Part shown: positions 9,419 to 21,567 of the stretch, piece after piece
How the letters are laid out: the number at the start of each line of letters is the position of its first letter
Numbering within the stretch: position 1 is the stretch's first letter
Source: Hypomyces perniciosus
Lineage: Eukaryota; Ascomycota; Sordariomycetes; Hypocreales; Hypocreaceae
Length of the DNA stretch: 64,000 nucleotides
Assembly: GCA_008477525.1 (NCBI GenBank)
Contig: SPDT01000007.1
Location: forward strand, 3,658,001-3,722,000
Reading direction: 5' to 3'
The notes under the pieces: generated by a model
The model's database searches: none
What the model saw: only the letters and a program-made list of their open reading frames with translations
What the model was told of the DNA's origin: nothing
Position numbers and translations under genes: made by a program

Positions 9419-12400
9419 TTTGTTTGTTTGTTTGTTTTATTATTTACGTCCACTAAGTAAGCTAGTTACATAAATCCCTTATGGGCAATAGGACGTCAGG
9501 AGCCGGCGGCTTGCGCCGCTGTTCGCTGAGTTTCAATTTATAAAGGAAAAAGGGTTAATCTAGGTAATGTTAATCTATTTCCACCAGGGGAGGGCTATAA
9601 AGGTCCGCTTCCTCCACTAGTTTCTAAAAGGCCTTGCTTCCTGTAAGTCCAAGTAGGTAAAAGAGGGGGGTCTCTCTTAGGGGGATATCTGGGAGGAAAG
9701 GCCTAACTATTCTGCATTCCGCGAAGTGGCCTTATCTCTTTAGTTTGCCGCACTTGCAGACAGACTCTCTATTATACCTAAAGCGTTTATAGTATTCTTA
9801 AAAGTCCCTATATCCCGATCTTTCTGCCAGGAGCCTGTAAAGGATAAGGCATAGGAGCTTAAGTTTTAGGGGGGAAGCTAAGGCCCTAAGCCCCTATTAT
9901 TTATAGCCCCTTAAAGTCTTGCCGAGCTAGTCCCATTCCTTTACCTCCGCGACTTTTTCCTTAGTCTATCTTTTAATATATATAATTATAGCCCAGTTTT
10001 ATAGCGCAGCGGGGAGGGCTGCGCCTTATTTAGCTAAATGGTTAGCTTATTTATTGCCTATAATGTCCTTATATCCTAAAACCTATAAAACGAAGGTCCT
10101 GCAGGGCGAGATACTCTATACTAGTTTCTAGAAGTGTATATATACTCTTTGCATAAAAGGGGGGGGCTTGCTAAGCAGCCTGTTAACCACCAACAAGTTA
10201 TCCAGGAAAAGGTAAGCTATTTAAATTATATAGTCTTCCTTTACGCGCCTAGCCACCAGCTCTATAGCCTTTAAAGCGGCCTATGCCTCCGCGTTATAGA
10301 CCTTTGCGTTATTAAGGCGTCCGGTGTCTATAGTTACTTTTACTTTATAGTAAACGACCGCTCCCCAGCCTATATTCCCTCCGATTTAGGACCTATTAAA
10401 ATAGGCTAGGATTAAATAAGGGGGGAGAGACTTAACTATCTTTAGGTGTTTCCTTACTGCAGTTAGTTTGCCTATACCTCTTAGGTCAGGACCGGGGAGA
10501 ACGTATAGGGACTTTTTAGTAAAGAGCATAGGTTTAACGGTCCTGCTAACCAAGGCGGCAGTGCGCTAAAGCCTGGTTTATAGCAGCCGGGGAGGGAGTT
10601 TCTTGTCGATACATTGACTGATTAGGTAGTCCTGATCCAGTCCTGCGAATCTTGCCGCGCACCTAAGTTAGGCCTAGGCTAAGGCGATGCTGGCCGGGGG
10701 GACCCCTAACTCTCTGTATAGGACAGGAATGCTTATAGTCTTCTAGACCGGGAAGACTGCCTTTACCGCAGCCTTAAAGGCTTTATCTATTTTATCTACT
10801 AGGCCGGACACTCCTATATTTACCTGCTTATTAAGGTCGGTTTATAACTGTCGTTCATGCCCTAGCCACTACGCCTCTATCCTATACAGGGCGACAGGGA
10901 GGATACAGGCCTTCGCGGCTTATACTACAGCCTTAAAGGGTAAGCCTTTCTGAGTCTTATTAAGTAACCTAAAGAAATTAAAGACTTTATATACTTTGCC
11001 TGCAAGTGTTTTTATATACTTTTTAAAGGAAAGCCTTGAATTAAAGTAAACCTTTAACTACTAGATATCCTTTTTAGGTTAGACTGGTTTTCCCTTTATT
11101 ATACTGCCTTCTTTATACATTTAGCCTTTTATATAGTAAAAGTGCAGCAGTTTAGCCTTAATATAGTTAAAAGATACTGTATTCTCTATTCCCTATTCCA
11201 GCGTTTTATTAAGCGCCTACTATATAAAGGTAACTGTTTCTTAGGTAAACCTGCCTATAATAAATATAGTAATATTATTAGTATACCTAAAGCAAAACTA
11301 TTAGTCTTTAAATTAAAGGATTAGGCTAAAGTATAGTATTAATATAATAGGGGAGATAAAGGACCCCTATAAGGCACTGCATTTAAGGGCAAGGTCTAGT
11401 AGGCTAGTCCTATCTCCTTTACAGATAAATACAGTTCTATTGCTTATAAAGGACTCTGCCTATTTTATAAACTAGATAGGCTAGCCTTATTATCTAAGCT
11501 ATAGGATTAGGCTATTCTTTATAATAATATTAAAGGCCTTAAAGATATCGAGGGTAAAAAAAGTTATAACCTCCCCTTTACTTAAAGTAACTTTAATATT
11601 ATAAATCAGGCAGGCAATTAAGTCTATAGCTGCTCTTTTAAAGAAGGCCTTAAAGTATTACTTTAGGAGGATCTTATATTTGAGTACTAAAAGGGATACT
11701 CTTTTAGCAAGCAGTCTCTCCAGGCCTTTTCCTATACAGGACAGTAATAAAATAGGCCTAAAAGCTTTATAATCCATATAGTCGAGTTTATTAAGCTTAA
11801 GAATAATAGTAACCTTAGCGTTTTTAAAAGGGAGGGGGTAATACCCTAGCTTAAAACAGCCTTTAAAAAGGTTTGTGATAAACTCTTTAATAGCAGGCTA
11901 TATATAGTGTAAAAAGGCAACTAATATACTGTCTGCGCTAGGTAAGGTATTCCCCGCTCCAGTTATAGCCTTCTTTACCTCCTCTTTAATAACTGTCTTA
12001 TCCTACAGTATTTAAGGGTTTTCCAGTGCCCGCAGTTCCTATAGGTTCTTAATATCTTTTTCTGCTCCCTTTTACTATAGTAGGCGTTCCTTAAAGAAGG
12101 CTATTTACTTCCCGGGGTTTAAAATACTCTTATCGCCATCTACTAGGGGGGGGGGTTAGAACTGGTCTATAGCTTTGCGCCACTTGGCCACCTGCTAAAT
12201 GCCCCTGCCTAGGCTGGCTTTAGCTATAACCTTATTCCAGTAATCGCGTTTCTTGCATTTAACTATATTATACAGTATCTTCCTTGCCTTAATCTATTTA
12301 TTAGTCCCAGTAGGCGCTGTAATAAAAGCTAAGTAAGCTATCCAGTAATCTTTATCCCACTAAAGGGCGCTATATCTATTCTAATATCTCTTTTTGCCTG

Positions 12401-15319
12401 CCAACTATATATAGTCCACGAAAAGTCTCTAAAGTACTTATACTGCCGCGTCTAGGTCTTCCTTAATTAAATTAATTATATTTACCTCTAAAAAGAGCTA
12501 GGCATATATATACATTAACTGGCTAAACTCCTATAGGCTCTTAAAAGGGATATATTTCTTTCCTGCACTAGCTATCAGCCTAGCAGGGCTTAAAAGCATA
12601 GTAGTAACCATATAGTAGTCTAAGCCTGTATCTAAATTTCTTGCAATAGTCGTCAATACAGGGCAGTTAAAGAAAATAAAGTCAATACACTTCCCAGAAA
12701 CCTTTATAGGGGCATTTATAAAGGCAGGGGCTAGGTTATATTTATCCGCCTATTCAGCTAGTCTATTGCCTATAGCGTTTAAGACTCAGCCTAGCTGCTA
12801 CGTCTAGTATATTACATTAAAGTCTCCTGCAATAATTAAATTTAAAGGGGGCTAACCCTACCTTTTAAAAGTTTCTATTGCAGTATTAAAAAAAGCCTTA
12901 CAGTAGATATTAATAATAATATAACTGCAGACTTCTACCCAGTAAACGCAATCGCTTTTTAATCCCAAAGGTAAGAGTTATTAGTATAATAGATTTAGTG
13001 ATTTTCTAATATATATAAAGACAGAGGGTTTAGTCTCCCTCTAGTTATTAAATAGGTTAAATGCTTGAAAGCTAAAGTAAGATTTTATCTATCTCCTAGA
13101 TAATATAGTATCCCAGCAGGTCTATAGCTCCTAGATTAATATAATATTAAAGCTGTCTTCCCAGGCTAGTAAAAAGGCTATATTATAATACTCTCCCCTT
13201 TTTCCTATATTAGCCTGGAAGATTTTTAGGCTAAAGTTCTTTCAGCAGTTTTAACAGGGTCTATCATTTATAAATTAAACTTATAGGGTTTATCTCCTTT
13301 AAGGGATTCCTTTAAGGCATTATCTATAAAGTTATTAAGATCGGTAACCTTTACTGTAAAGCAGGCCAGTAAACTTTCCTTTAATAAACTATTAAAGATA
13401 TTTATTAAGTCGATTTTATTTTAAAGGGGCCTTATTACAGGGGCAAAGGGTATTATCCTATTTAAAGGGGGGGGTCCTTAAATCCAGGCCCTAGGAGCAG
13501 TAAGAGATCCGGCCAGGGCGGCCTAAAGAGCTCCTCCCTTAAGTGCGCTAGGTCTAGGCTTAAGGGCAGAGGGGGCAGGGTTCCTCCTCTAGAATTCCTA
13601 AGTCTTAAATTCTCTAATGCTCTTAAGTTATTCTTTAGTAGTATACACTTTCACGCTATCCTTAATAGTTAGGCATATATAGCAGTTTAAAGCATTAGAT
13701 TAGTAAAGTTTAAGGCAGTTAGTGCATTAAGTAGGGTTATTGCAGTTTTTATCTTTATTAGCGTATTAAAAGGCAGGCTTACTGTATTTCTTGCAGTATA
13801 TAGTTCTAGTGCACCCCTAAGGGTTATAAAAGCCAAGGCATCTATTACATTAGGTTATTCGGGCTTTCTAGACTCAGAGTTCCGCCAAGGCTAAACAGCC
13901 AAAAAGTTTAAATCCCGCCTTAATATCTTCTCTAAATAAAATAAAGTAATAGCAGGTATTAGTAGTCTCGCTAAAAGGGGCCTTCTAGCAAAAGACTAAG
14001 GGTTCCTTAAACCTAACACTTGCCTTAGCCTCAATTAAGACTAGTATATCTATAGGGGAGGTGCCTAAAGTATCGGTATAGTATTTAAAGACACTGCGCA
14101 CAAGGAAGCTCTTCCATATACGCGCTTCCTTAATCCTTAGGCTACTAGCCTCTGCAGTCAAGGCTAAGGCAAAAATCTTCTTTTTAATATCTTCTATTTT
14201 AATTTAGAGTGCAAAGCCAGACTTTACTTTTTAAAAGTAAATAATATCTTTACTTTTAAGGTTACTAATTCTAATAACCTCCTGCCTAGCGCTAATAGCA
14301 GTAATCTTCTTTTAGCTATAGTTTAAAGGGACCTAGAAAAAGATCTTATTATTAGTCTTTAAAGTAATCTTTATCTATTTTTTTTTATTTTCAAAAGTAA
14401 TAAAGGCCAGCCCGCTATTACTTTAAAAGGTAGGTTTATTTCCTTTTCCTTATACTAAAGGATTTTTATTTATGCCTATAGCCGCAACTATAGCCTATAT
14501 AACTCGCTTCAGGCCATTAGTCGCCAGCAAGGCGCCTAGGTTAATCTAAATTAAAAGGTAAAGTTTAATTTATTATTGCTTAATGTTTTAGTAGGTCTTT
14601 TTACTGACTGGCTGTATAGTTGTTAGTTAGGCTGGAAAAGGGTTCCTGCTTAACTTTTTAAAGTCTGTAAAGGCCCCCAGAAAGAGGAGGCCCTTAAGAG
14701 TATCAGTAAGCGCCTTATTTACTTGCAGGGCAGCTAAAAAATAGTGTTTTCCTTAATATTTAACTAAGCAGTTATTAATAGCTTAGGCTACTAAGAATAA
14801 AACTTTTTATCTAGCTTTTTAAATTGCATTAATTTCTTCGATTTAAGTGAAGATTTTATAAGCTGCAGTAAACTGCTTACTGTTATTAAAGGCAGGTACT
14901 TTTATCGGCCCGCTTTAAAAAGAGGAAAAGAGGCCTTCTTAAATCCCCTTTAAAAAAAGAGATGCTGGGTTTTATATTAGAACCGAAATTAAATCTAGGG
15001 ATATTAGTTTCAATGCGTTTATTGTCGATACAGCGTTTTTTGGGAGTAAGCGGGAAGACTATAGTCCCTCTTTATCCCAGGATTAAAGGAGTACTCTCTT
15101 TCTCAAGTCGCTAGATTACTGCCCGCCCAGCAGCAGCGAGGTTCAGTTATCCCTAGTTCGCTTAGAGTCTAATAGCATTCGCCATCTTTCTCTATATACC
15201 CAGGAGGGGCGAGGGAGCGTTATTGAACTTGTTTTTCTTAATAGTTAGTTAAGAGGTTGCGAATTTTAGTGAGTAGGCACCCAAAAGGTGGGGTACCTGT
15301 AGGTGTAGGAGGGAAGCTT
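9419..15319 (-). mobile_element. Full-length Tad-like LINE, copy A, RIP-inactivated
   Basis: Non-LTR retrotransposon of about 5.9 kb, the same family as copies at 22730-28620 and 57943-63847. In element orientation it begins AAGCTTCCCTCC at 15319, has a leader of about 135 nt, and ORF1 starts with an ATG at 15185-15183. The first residues read MANAIRL then a stop where CAA/CAG is expected. ORF1 carries CCHC-type zinc knuckles. ORF2 has an endonuclease-like region, reverse transcriptase and a C-terminal RNase H region. The RT catalytic YxDD reads YTNN (near 11270-11285). The 3' end is TTATTTACGTCCACTAAGTA-like in plus sense, followed by a TTTG-repeat tail (9419-9437). Exact 13-15 bp duplications flank it, so this was a full-length, target-primed insertion. 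Many TAA/TAG stops make it dead. Confidence 0.9.
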
Positions 15320-15332
15320 CCTCTTGCCGAGG
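15320..15332. repeat. Target-site duplication of LINE A, right copy
   Basis: CCTCTTGCCGAGG, identical to 9406-9418, next to the 5' end of the element (AAGCTTCCC on the minus strand). Confidence 0.9.
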
Positions 15333-15444
15333 TAGACCTAGGGGCTGAAAGAATAGTTAGAAAGACTACAGAGAGTAAATGAGGTGCTATATACGGTAGG
15401 ATTAGTAGATGTAGTATAATTCCAAAGAAGGGCAAGTCAGCCAT

Positions 15445-15695
15445 TGCAATAATATTTCCTTATCTAATATGCCAAGAACGCCCATTATTCAGAACAACCA
15501 TACAGAAATATCACGATCAAGGAACCTCTCAATATCTTCAAGTTCAATTGTATTGCAAAGACAATACAGGAAAACCATGTAAAGACTCTGCCACACCTCA
15601 GAGCTCATTACTATTCCCACTTCCGCTGCGCGAGACTAGAAGCTGGTTTAATAAGCAAAGAGTCAATGTGTGTGGTTGACTGTTCCCTACCATTT
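15445..15695. other. Short spacer between two minus-strand pseudogenes
   Basis: Presumed 3' flank of the F-box/2EXR-like pseudogene and 5' flank of the ORF split by LINE A. Nothing else seen. Confidence 0.3.
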
Positions 15696-16487
15696 TCAAT
15701 TTTTTTTATCGCCGACCAAGACTACCCATCCAAGCCCTTGCATCAATTCTATTACTGAAAGGCTTAGAGCTCTATCGTAGACTCTGACGATAATCTTGTT
15801 CAGTGAAGAAATGGCTTTAAACTGCGCATCAATTTGCGACAATGCCTCTTGAATAAACAGCAAGTTGTCCTGGTCTGTCTTGATCAGGCTGCTGGAATTT
15901 TGGCTATAAATATAGGTTTCAAGTGTCGTTAGATTAGTGCACTTTTCTTAAAGGAGTTCCAAAATCTGCAAGCCATCTTCTTTAAGGTTAACTGCTCCTG
16001 GTCGACCTTCTATACTCTCCGCGACTGGGAAATTAATGCTAAGATGAGATAGCAAACCTGCATTTATAGACCCAATGCAGTTTAGAAATAATTGCAGGAG
16101 GCGGACTTGCTGCTGCATTATATCCACGAGAGTAAAATAATTCGCGTAGAGCACTGCGCTAGCCTTACTGTATATCTGTCGGTTAGTGTATAGTAATGTA
16201 AGCCATCGAAATGGCCTGTCGGGCGCAAAAGTCTCTACTCGAGAACCCCTGTCTTAAAAAAGATAAAGGGGATACGCCACAATAAGCACTCTTCTGTAAA
16301 TGTTATTGCGAATCTCGCGAGGCAGGCTAAAAAAGCTGATTGCAGCCGAGCCCGCTAGCTGTAAGAACGCCCTTTCCGATCTCGAGCCTGGCACGGGAGG
16401 AAGGTGTTGGGGTACTAGTGATTGGGGGGCGCGAGTGACAGGGGATGTTGTATTCGAGGTCTGAAAACCCTTGTCTCCGGAATCCAT
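15696..16487 (-). pseudogene. F-box/2EXR-like fungal protein pseudogene
   Basis: A single reading frame of 264 codons, from MDSGDKGFQTSN at 16487 to a TGA at 15696-15698, is interrupted by only two stops. Both are TAA where Gln fits: after YPLYLF (about 16254) and after LQILELL (about 15948). The motif FFSLPREIRNNIYRRVLIV (around residues 56-75) is the short helix-turn-helix opening typical of the fungal 2EXR/F-box-like family. LLYTNRQI, the second family hallmark, follows about 40 residues later. The C-terminal half ends ALSLSVIELMQGLGWVV. Cellular role unknown; such proteins are usually annotated as hypothetical. Correcting two C-to-T events would leave it intact, so it is a recent RIP casualty. 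It is divergent from the NACHT pseudogene. Confidence 0.8.
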
Positions 16488-17192
16488 AACAATTCGATAT
16501 TGCTAACGCAGAATACTCTGAGAAACGTATTGCAGTGCGATGGAAGTTTATCGACTTCCGCCAGTTCCGTTAAAACCGGGGATACAAGTCGATGCACAAG
16601 AGGTAGCAAATGCAGAGTGCAGATTTTGAAAGCTCTGCCTCGGCTGGATATTGTGAAAGGTAACTGGTTCGATGAGGCAGGCGATTGAGGCAGATCTAAT
16701 GCTGCGCTGCTAGGTATCCACTTCCTTCAAAAAAGTGTGTTGAAAAGGCGAGTGGCGATCGATCATAACCGGAAATGGTATCTCTGGACGTAGCCTGGCC
16801 ATGAAGTTATGTTAGATACTCTTCGCACAGAATGCGCTATGTTCTTCTACGTACCGATCGTAATAAGTCCGCAAGCGTAGTTGATGGAAAGGTTTCGACG
16901 ATGGGCGATTAGTTCATGATATTTTCCCCTCTTTCCGCGCTCTGTATAAGAGAGAAATTAGTTGCGTGGGCGGAGATGCGTGATTTTAAGATGTGCGGCA
17001 GGAGCAAGATCGATGTTTGTGTGGGCGGGGTATACCTGGCGGTCAATAAAGTGGGATTAGCGTCGAATTCTTGAACTAAAGTCCCTTCGGTCGTGTATAC
17101 CACTCCCCCCTAAATATATACCAGGGTATTGATATCCTCCAGCCACACTTTATTCAACAATCCACCTGCATATATTGGAATTCTATATCACT
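16488..17192. promoter_or_regulatory. Divergent intergenic region between the F-box-like and NACHT pseudogenes
   Basis: Two divergent pseudogenes start at 16487 (minus) and 17193 (plus), so about 700 bp here must have held both promoters. It holds the TA-rich stretch CCTAAATATATACC near 17109-17122, possibly TATA-like, about 75 nt before the plus ATG. The plus frame 16422-16688 and minus frame 16909-17103 show no family content and are treated as chance. Confidence 0.4.
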
Positions 17193-20100
17193 ATGACGTC
17201 GTCTTCAACAGCGCAGAAAGAAAGCTTCCGGCACAGGTTATACAAGCAACTGAATCGATTTCGACGTAAATCCCGAGATACTTTGGACGATGCCAGTATT
17301 CACTTGCCTCCAAGAACTGAGGCAAACCCAAATCTTATGACCAAGTGAGTGTTATATCTTACTGGCCAGATCTTGCTAATCAGGTAAGCAGTCCGGCTTC
17401 AATTTCCCAGTATGCGACATCCACTGCCAGTTTACTACCTTTGAACCAAGCGAGTGATATCTCTAGGGAGTCAAATACCACCAGAGGTCATAAAGCTCAA
17501 ATCCAACCCGATCAAAGTGCTCTTTATATACGCGATCTTGAACAGGATTCTACTAATCAGTTAACTCTTGGTGAAAACATTGGCAGTGTAGCTGTTGCTT
17601 CGGACCTTTGGAGCGCAGTATACCGTGAAGCAGTTGAAAGTTTTGGTAAAGACATAGATATTGCTATTCTCAAGGGCAACAATATCGCGCAGCTATTCAG
17701 AGAACTCGAGGAGATTAATAAGGAGGCAACTCATAAGTCCGCCTTCTTGCAGGGTGTAAAATATTTACGCTCTTTATAAGTACCACTTGAGGGATTCAAG
17801 CTGGCGTTGGACCTGGCGAGTCCACTAACCAGCTTTCAACCAACCGCAGTAACGGTTTTTGGTGTGGTCAGAAGCGTGACAGCAGTGAGCTCTTTTCATT
17901 AAAATATTACCCCTTGCACGTCTGTGAGAATGAGCACACAGAAACACTGACTTACATCTACACAGATTGCTATCAGCCTTGCAACTGCTAATCTGGAGTT
18001 TGCGAAACAAATTGGGGAAATGCTGGAGCAAATCTCCTATATCGATGATTGTGACACGCTTGGCCAGAAAGCAAATAAAGAAGACATACACAAGGTAATC
18101 TACAGTGAATTTTTTTAAAGCCTTTTTAATATTCTACAGGCACTTGTCTTAGTGTATCAGAAAATTTTAAAGTTCTATAAAGCCGCATTTAAGATTCTTA
18201 CCAGGAAAGGAGCCAAATTGGTAATGAAGATAATCTTGGAGAACGACCGTCTGCTAAATATTGTCCAAGACTTTTTAAGATACGCTGATACTCTGCGAAA
18301 ACTTATATAAAAAGCGACGTGGGAGATTGTTGAGGATATTAAAGCTATACTCTACGATCGTGAAAGTAAGTTCTTATACGCTTAAATCTGGTAGATACAT
18401 GCTTATCCGGCTTCAGTTGCTAGGTGGCTAGGTAGCGGCAAGATGAGTCGGCAGAGTCAATACCATGCATATCTGCAGGAACTTCGAGCTGATTAGGCTT
18501 GCGAATTCTTGCTGACAGATGCTAACTTTATTAATTGGTATCGCGCCTCCGATTCCCAACAGTTAGTGATTCTTGGCGATATGGGCTATAGGAAAACTAT
18601 CGCGATCGCATTTCTTATAAATGAGCTGAGTCGAAGAAATAAGTACTAATTACCTTAGCCCAAGATATGCTATTACTATTGCCGAGACGACGAGACTGGC
18701 CGGGCTATCTATATATTCTCTGCTCTGATTCTAGCGCTCTTTGAACAGCTCTCTGGTCTGAAAAAAACGTTCTATGAATGGTATAAGAAGAGCTAGGCTT
18801 TTGGAAATTTTAAGCTAGCGATAAATATAAGGAAACTAGAAGAGTTTCTATAAAAGGTGCTGGAAACACTCGATCGTCCACTTTTCGTCGTTATTGATGG
18901 CTTGGATAAGTGCGATAGAGGATCTCGGAACACTCTTCTCAAATTATTAAAAACTTTATCGCAAAAGACTTCCAGGCTTAAAATTTTACTATCTTCCCGC
19001 CCTTAAGAAGAGATCTTGGAACAGCTGGACGAAACGGCTAGGATTAACCTGGGTTCTGACACTAAGCGAGATGGCATTATCGTTGAGCAAACAGTCGAGA
19101 GGCAATTATTTTATTTGTCGGAAGATGTTAAAGCACTCGTTATAGAGAGACTATCTCGTTTAGCGCAAGGAAGCGCTATATGGATGAAGATGGTTATTGA
19201 ACTTATTAAAGTCTATGGAATTAGAGCGCTTGGTCTGATGCGTCTCTTTCTGGAAGAAATACCGCTGCCTGGGCAGCTCTTAAAGCTCTATGTCACTTTA
19301 CTTTCACAATGCACTTTAAATGACCCTGAAAATCAGGAACTTGCCAGTATAGCTTTGAAACTTCTTGCTATTACCCGCAGACCTCTTAGTATATTAGAAC
19401 TCTCCTGGGCCGTTGCGTTGGCTGCATCGCAGCAGGAGGTTACTACCGTGGCCGCTTTTGCTAAGCTGGTAGACTATTAAAAAGTAATAAGTTTTATCTA
19501 CTTATTTATTAATTGCATCGATTTCAGTGACTTAAGGAAGCGTTAAGTTTAGCTTATATACCAGTTGGTAAAGGAGTTTATTATAAAAGAATAGACTTTG
19601 AATCGGCCTTGTCTGCAAGGTTCGGCTATCTTAATAGCAACTGATCAAGATGTTATTGACTAATGTATTAAGAGTCTGGAGGTATAGGTTTTAAATATCT
19701 GCATCAGGTATCTTCTATTAGATGATATTAGCAACACTGATCTATTCTCTAAAGAATAACTGGCAATCGAAAAGCTGCCTTAAGAATTCGACCTATTCAA
19801 TTACGACAGCGAGCCAGTTGAGTATGATCTGTGTTGCACGTGGGAAGCCTGGGAAGAAAACATGATCCGGTATGATCCGACCGAGCATGGCTTCGGTAAA
19901 TTCTTCGTCTACGCATTATGCCATTAGCTCGAGCATTTCGGCGCCATTAAGGTCATACCTCTTCCAGCCCTGGCAAGTATAGAAAGTCTGTGCTAAGCGG
20001 GCTCAACTCGACTTCACAATTGGATTAAATAAAACTGTCGTCTAGACTGCGCAATCAAGCCCAGGTTTCAATTTAACAGTAGTTTATATAATCCACTCAG

Positions 20101-21102
20101 CATCACTTCGCTCTACGGCTCAGAAGCCATACTACGTCATATACTTAAGAACTCGGACTTTAAAAAGGACAAGTTCCTTCCTCGACCAGCTACAGGGGCT
20201 GCTGATCAGATTCTCCAGTAGGGTGACCTGTCTAGGCTCAGAATACTCTTCTTAGAGGGTAAACTTAGTCATCAGCTTCAAAATCTTGACTTTTTTCGAC
20301 TCATCATAAGACAATAGTCTGATCCTGGTATATATTGCTACAACTAGGATCTGGTATTTAACCTTATCGATTATGTATTAGGTATATTAGTTCAGGAGCA
20401 ATAGGGTAATAAACTCTTGTGCATAGCTGCCAGCGTGGGTTGTATGCCTATAATCCGGCGTTTGATGACTAGAGCTCAGCATAAGCCAGAGCTTAGGATT
20501 GAATTGCTGTATGGGTCTCGACGTGAACAAAAAAGTTCATTCTTTGGCAAGTCAGTGCATTAATCGATTGGAGAGGCTGTTTTAGGAAACCATATTAATA
20601 TAGTGGAATACTTGTTAGGGGAGAAGGGCATCGAGGCACACCTTCAACACCTTAACTTGCGCGGTAAAAACGTTCTGCATCTCGCATCAAGGCTCTGCAA
20701 CCTAGCGATATTCCGCCTTTTAGTCCCCCGTTTCCAGGATAGTATACAGCAGATAGACGATCAGGGAGACATAACCCTTGTGCGGATTATTATGAGCTCT
20801 TTAGCTTTACGGGACCGGTATGAGTCGGCGAGGATTCTGCTCTGCAAGGCAGTTCTAATGGGAATAACCATTTTTAGGACGAGCAGCAGAATCCTTTGCG
20901 GATGGCTGTGCGGCTTAGAGATTTAGATATATGCCGCCTCTTGGTTTATAGTGGCAAAATGAATCCGCTCTCAGCCCTGATACATGATAACAATGGGCAA
21001 ATGGTTTTGAAGGATAAAACTCCGGAGAACGAGGAGAATGTGTTGGCGATATTGCAATTGCTATGCACATATACTAATATAACATCGACGTCGGTTGAAT
21101 GA
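17193..21102 (+). pseudogene. NACHT-ankyrin NLR-like (STAND) protein pseudogene
   Basis: Fungal NLR-like receptor. The start MTSSSTAQKESFRHRLYK (17193) leads, after a frame problem at about 17345, to a 'Goodbye'-type N-terminal domain (LWSAVYREAVESFGKDIDI...). Introns that join in frame: 17885-17965, 18095-18139 and 18366-18416. The NACHT ATPase follows: Walker A reads GDMGYRKT (18575-18598), so the invariant GxGKT is lost. Walker B VVIDGLDKCD is near 18887-18916, and the sensor block LKILLSSRP near 18979. The C-terminal part has ankyrin-like stretches (VEYLLGEKGIEAHLQHLN; NVLHLASRLCNLAIFRLL; CRLLVYSGKMNPLSALI). More than a dozen stops, all TAA/TAG at Gln- or Trp-like positions (e.g. 17776, 18495, 19003, 19478), plus a frameshift near 20880, inactivate it. 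Such proteins sense non-self and trigger cell death. HET genes lie nearby. Confidence 0.85.
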
Positions 21103-21197
21103 TAGCCCTGTGGGCGGGATACTGAGCCAAGAATGTCTGGATCGATCGACTTCGTGACACAATCTTGCTGGGATATATCGAGCCGATGGGCCCAAGC

Positions 21198-21345
21198 CTT
21201 AGAGCGGGGTAACTCTAAGCTTCGGATTTAAGAATCTTTATGTCGACTCTACTATCACGTGATATCTGAGTTCATTGACCGTTTTAGCTTGCATGTCCTT
21301 GCTTTCGCTCAAAACTGTGTTCTTTTTGTATAACCTTGGTGTTGT
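21198..21345. repeat. Dispersed 148-bp repeat, copy 1
   Basis: Starts CCTTAGAGCGGGGTAAC and runs to TTGTATAACCTTGGTGTTGT. It aligns with 37191-37341 over its length with scattered C/T and G/A differences and a small indel near 21247-21255. Non-coding by appearance. Both copies lie next to gene fragments (3' of the NACHT pseudogene; beside the 37.4-kb fragment), so it may be a piece of a larger duplicated segment or a solo repeat. Confidence 0.7.
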
Positions 21346-21567
21346 CTTGGGCTCCTATAGAAACGTCTAGCATTATAAAAATAACCTTCTTCACTTACTT
21401 TTTAGGCAGAGCTGCTTGAATTCCGATTAAATTGCTGCCTGAGATTATCCGCTGACTAACTCTTAAAGGGACAATACAGCAAGAAGTAGGCACCAAAAGG
21501 CGAACATAAGGGTCACCGCGGGCACACGCAACGCTTCACCCCCGCCCAACATCATCTTGCGAGCCGC

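Larger units (their letters stand above)
9198..15444 (-). pseudogene. Small unrecognised ORF with hydrophobic N-terminus, split by LINE A
   Basis: On the minus strand, a start at 15444 gives MADLPFFGIILHLLILPYIA, followed by more hydrophobic residues (LLSVVFLTIL), a likely signal anchor or membrane segment in residues 5-35. After 125 nt the frame meets LINE A. Removing the element and one copy of the 13-bp target duplication joins position 15320 to 9405 in the same phase. The frame then runs to a TAG at 9198, 110 residues in all, without a break. The second half contains CGTDGTCVSMALEICW and LGWLAGELKGAFYSFVGLG. Past the TAG, another frame (RLSRLDTGKSFEAITL...) continues to about 9005, so the native protein may have been longer. 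No family is recognised. Which strand was coding is inferred from frame restoration, supported by the hydrophobic start. Confidence 0.45.

Noticed and set aside
9419..9437. TTTG tandem repeats considered as a microsatellite
   Set aside because: It is the 3' tail of LINE A; the same CAAA/TTTG tail ends LINE copies B and C.
8952..9473. Open plus-strand frame of 173 codons
   Set aside because: It runs through the target duplication into the TTTG tail and 3' end of LINE A, and the minus strand gives a frame restored by removing the LINE. The plus frame is therefore chimeric.
16422..16688. Plus-strand frame of 88 codons
   Set aside because: Overlaps the start of the F-box/2EXR-like pseudogene on the other strand and has no family resemblance.
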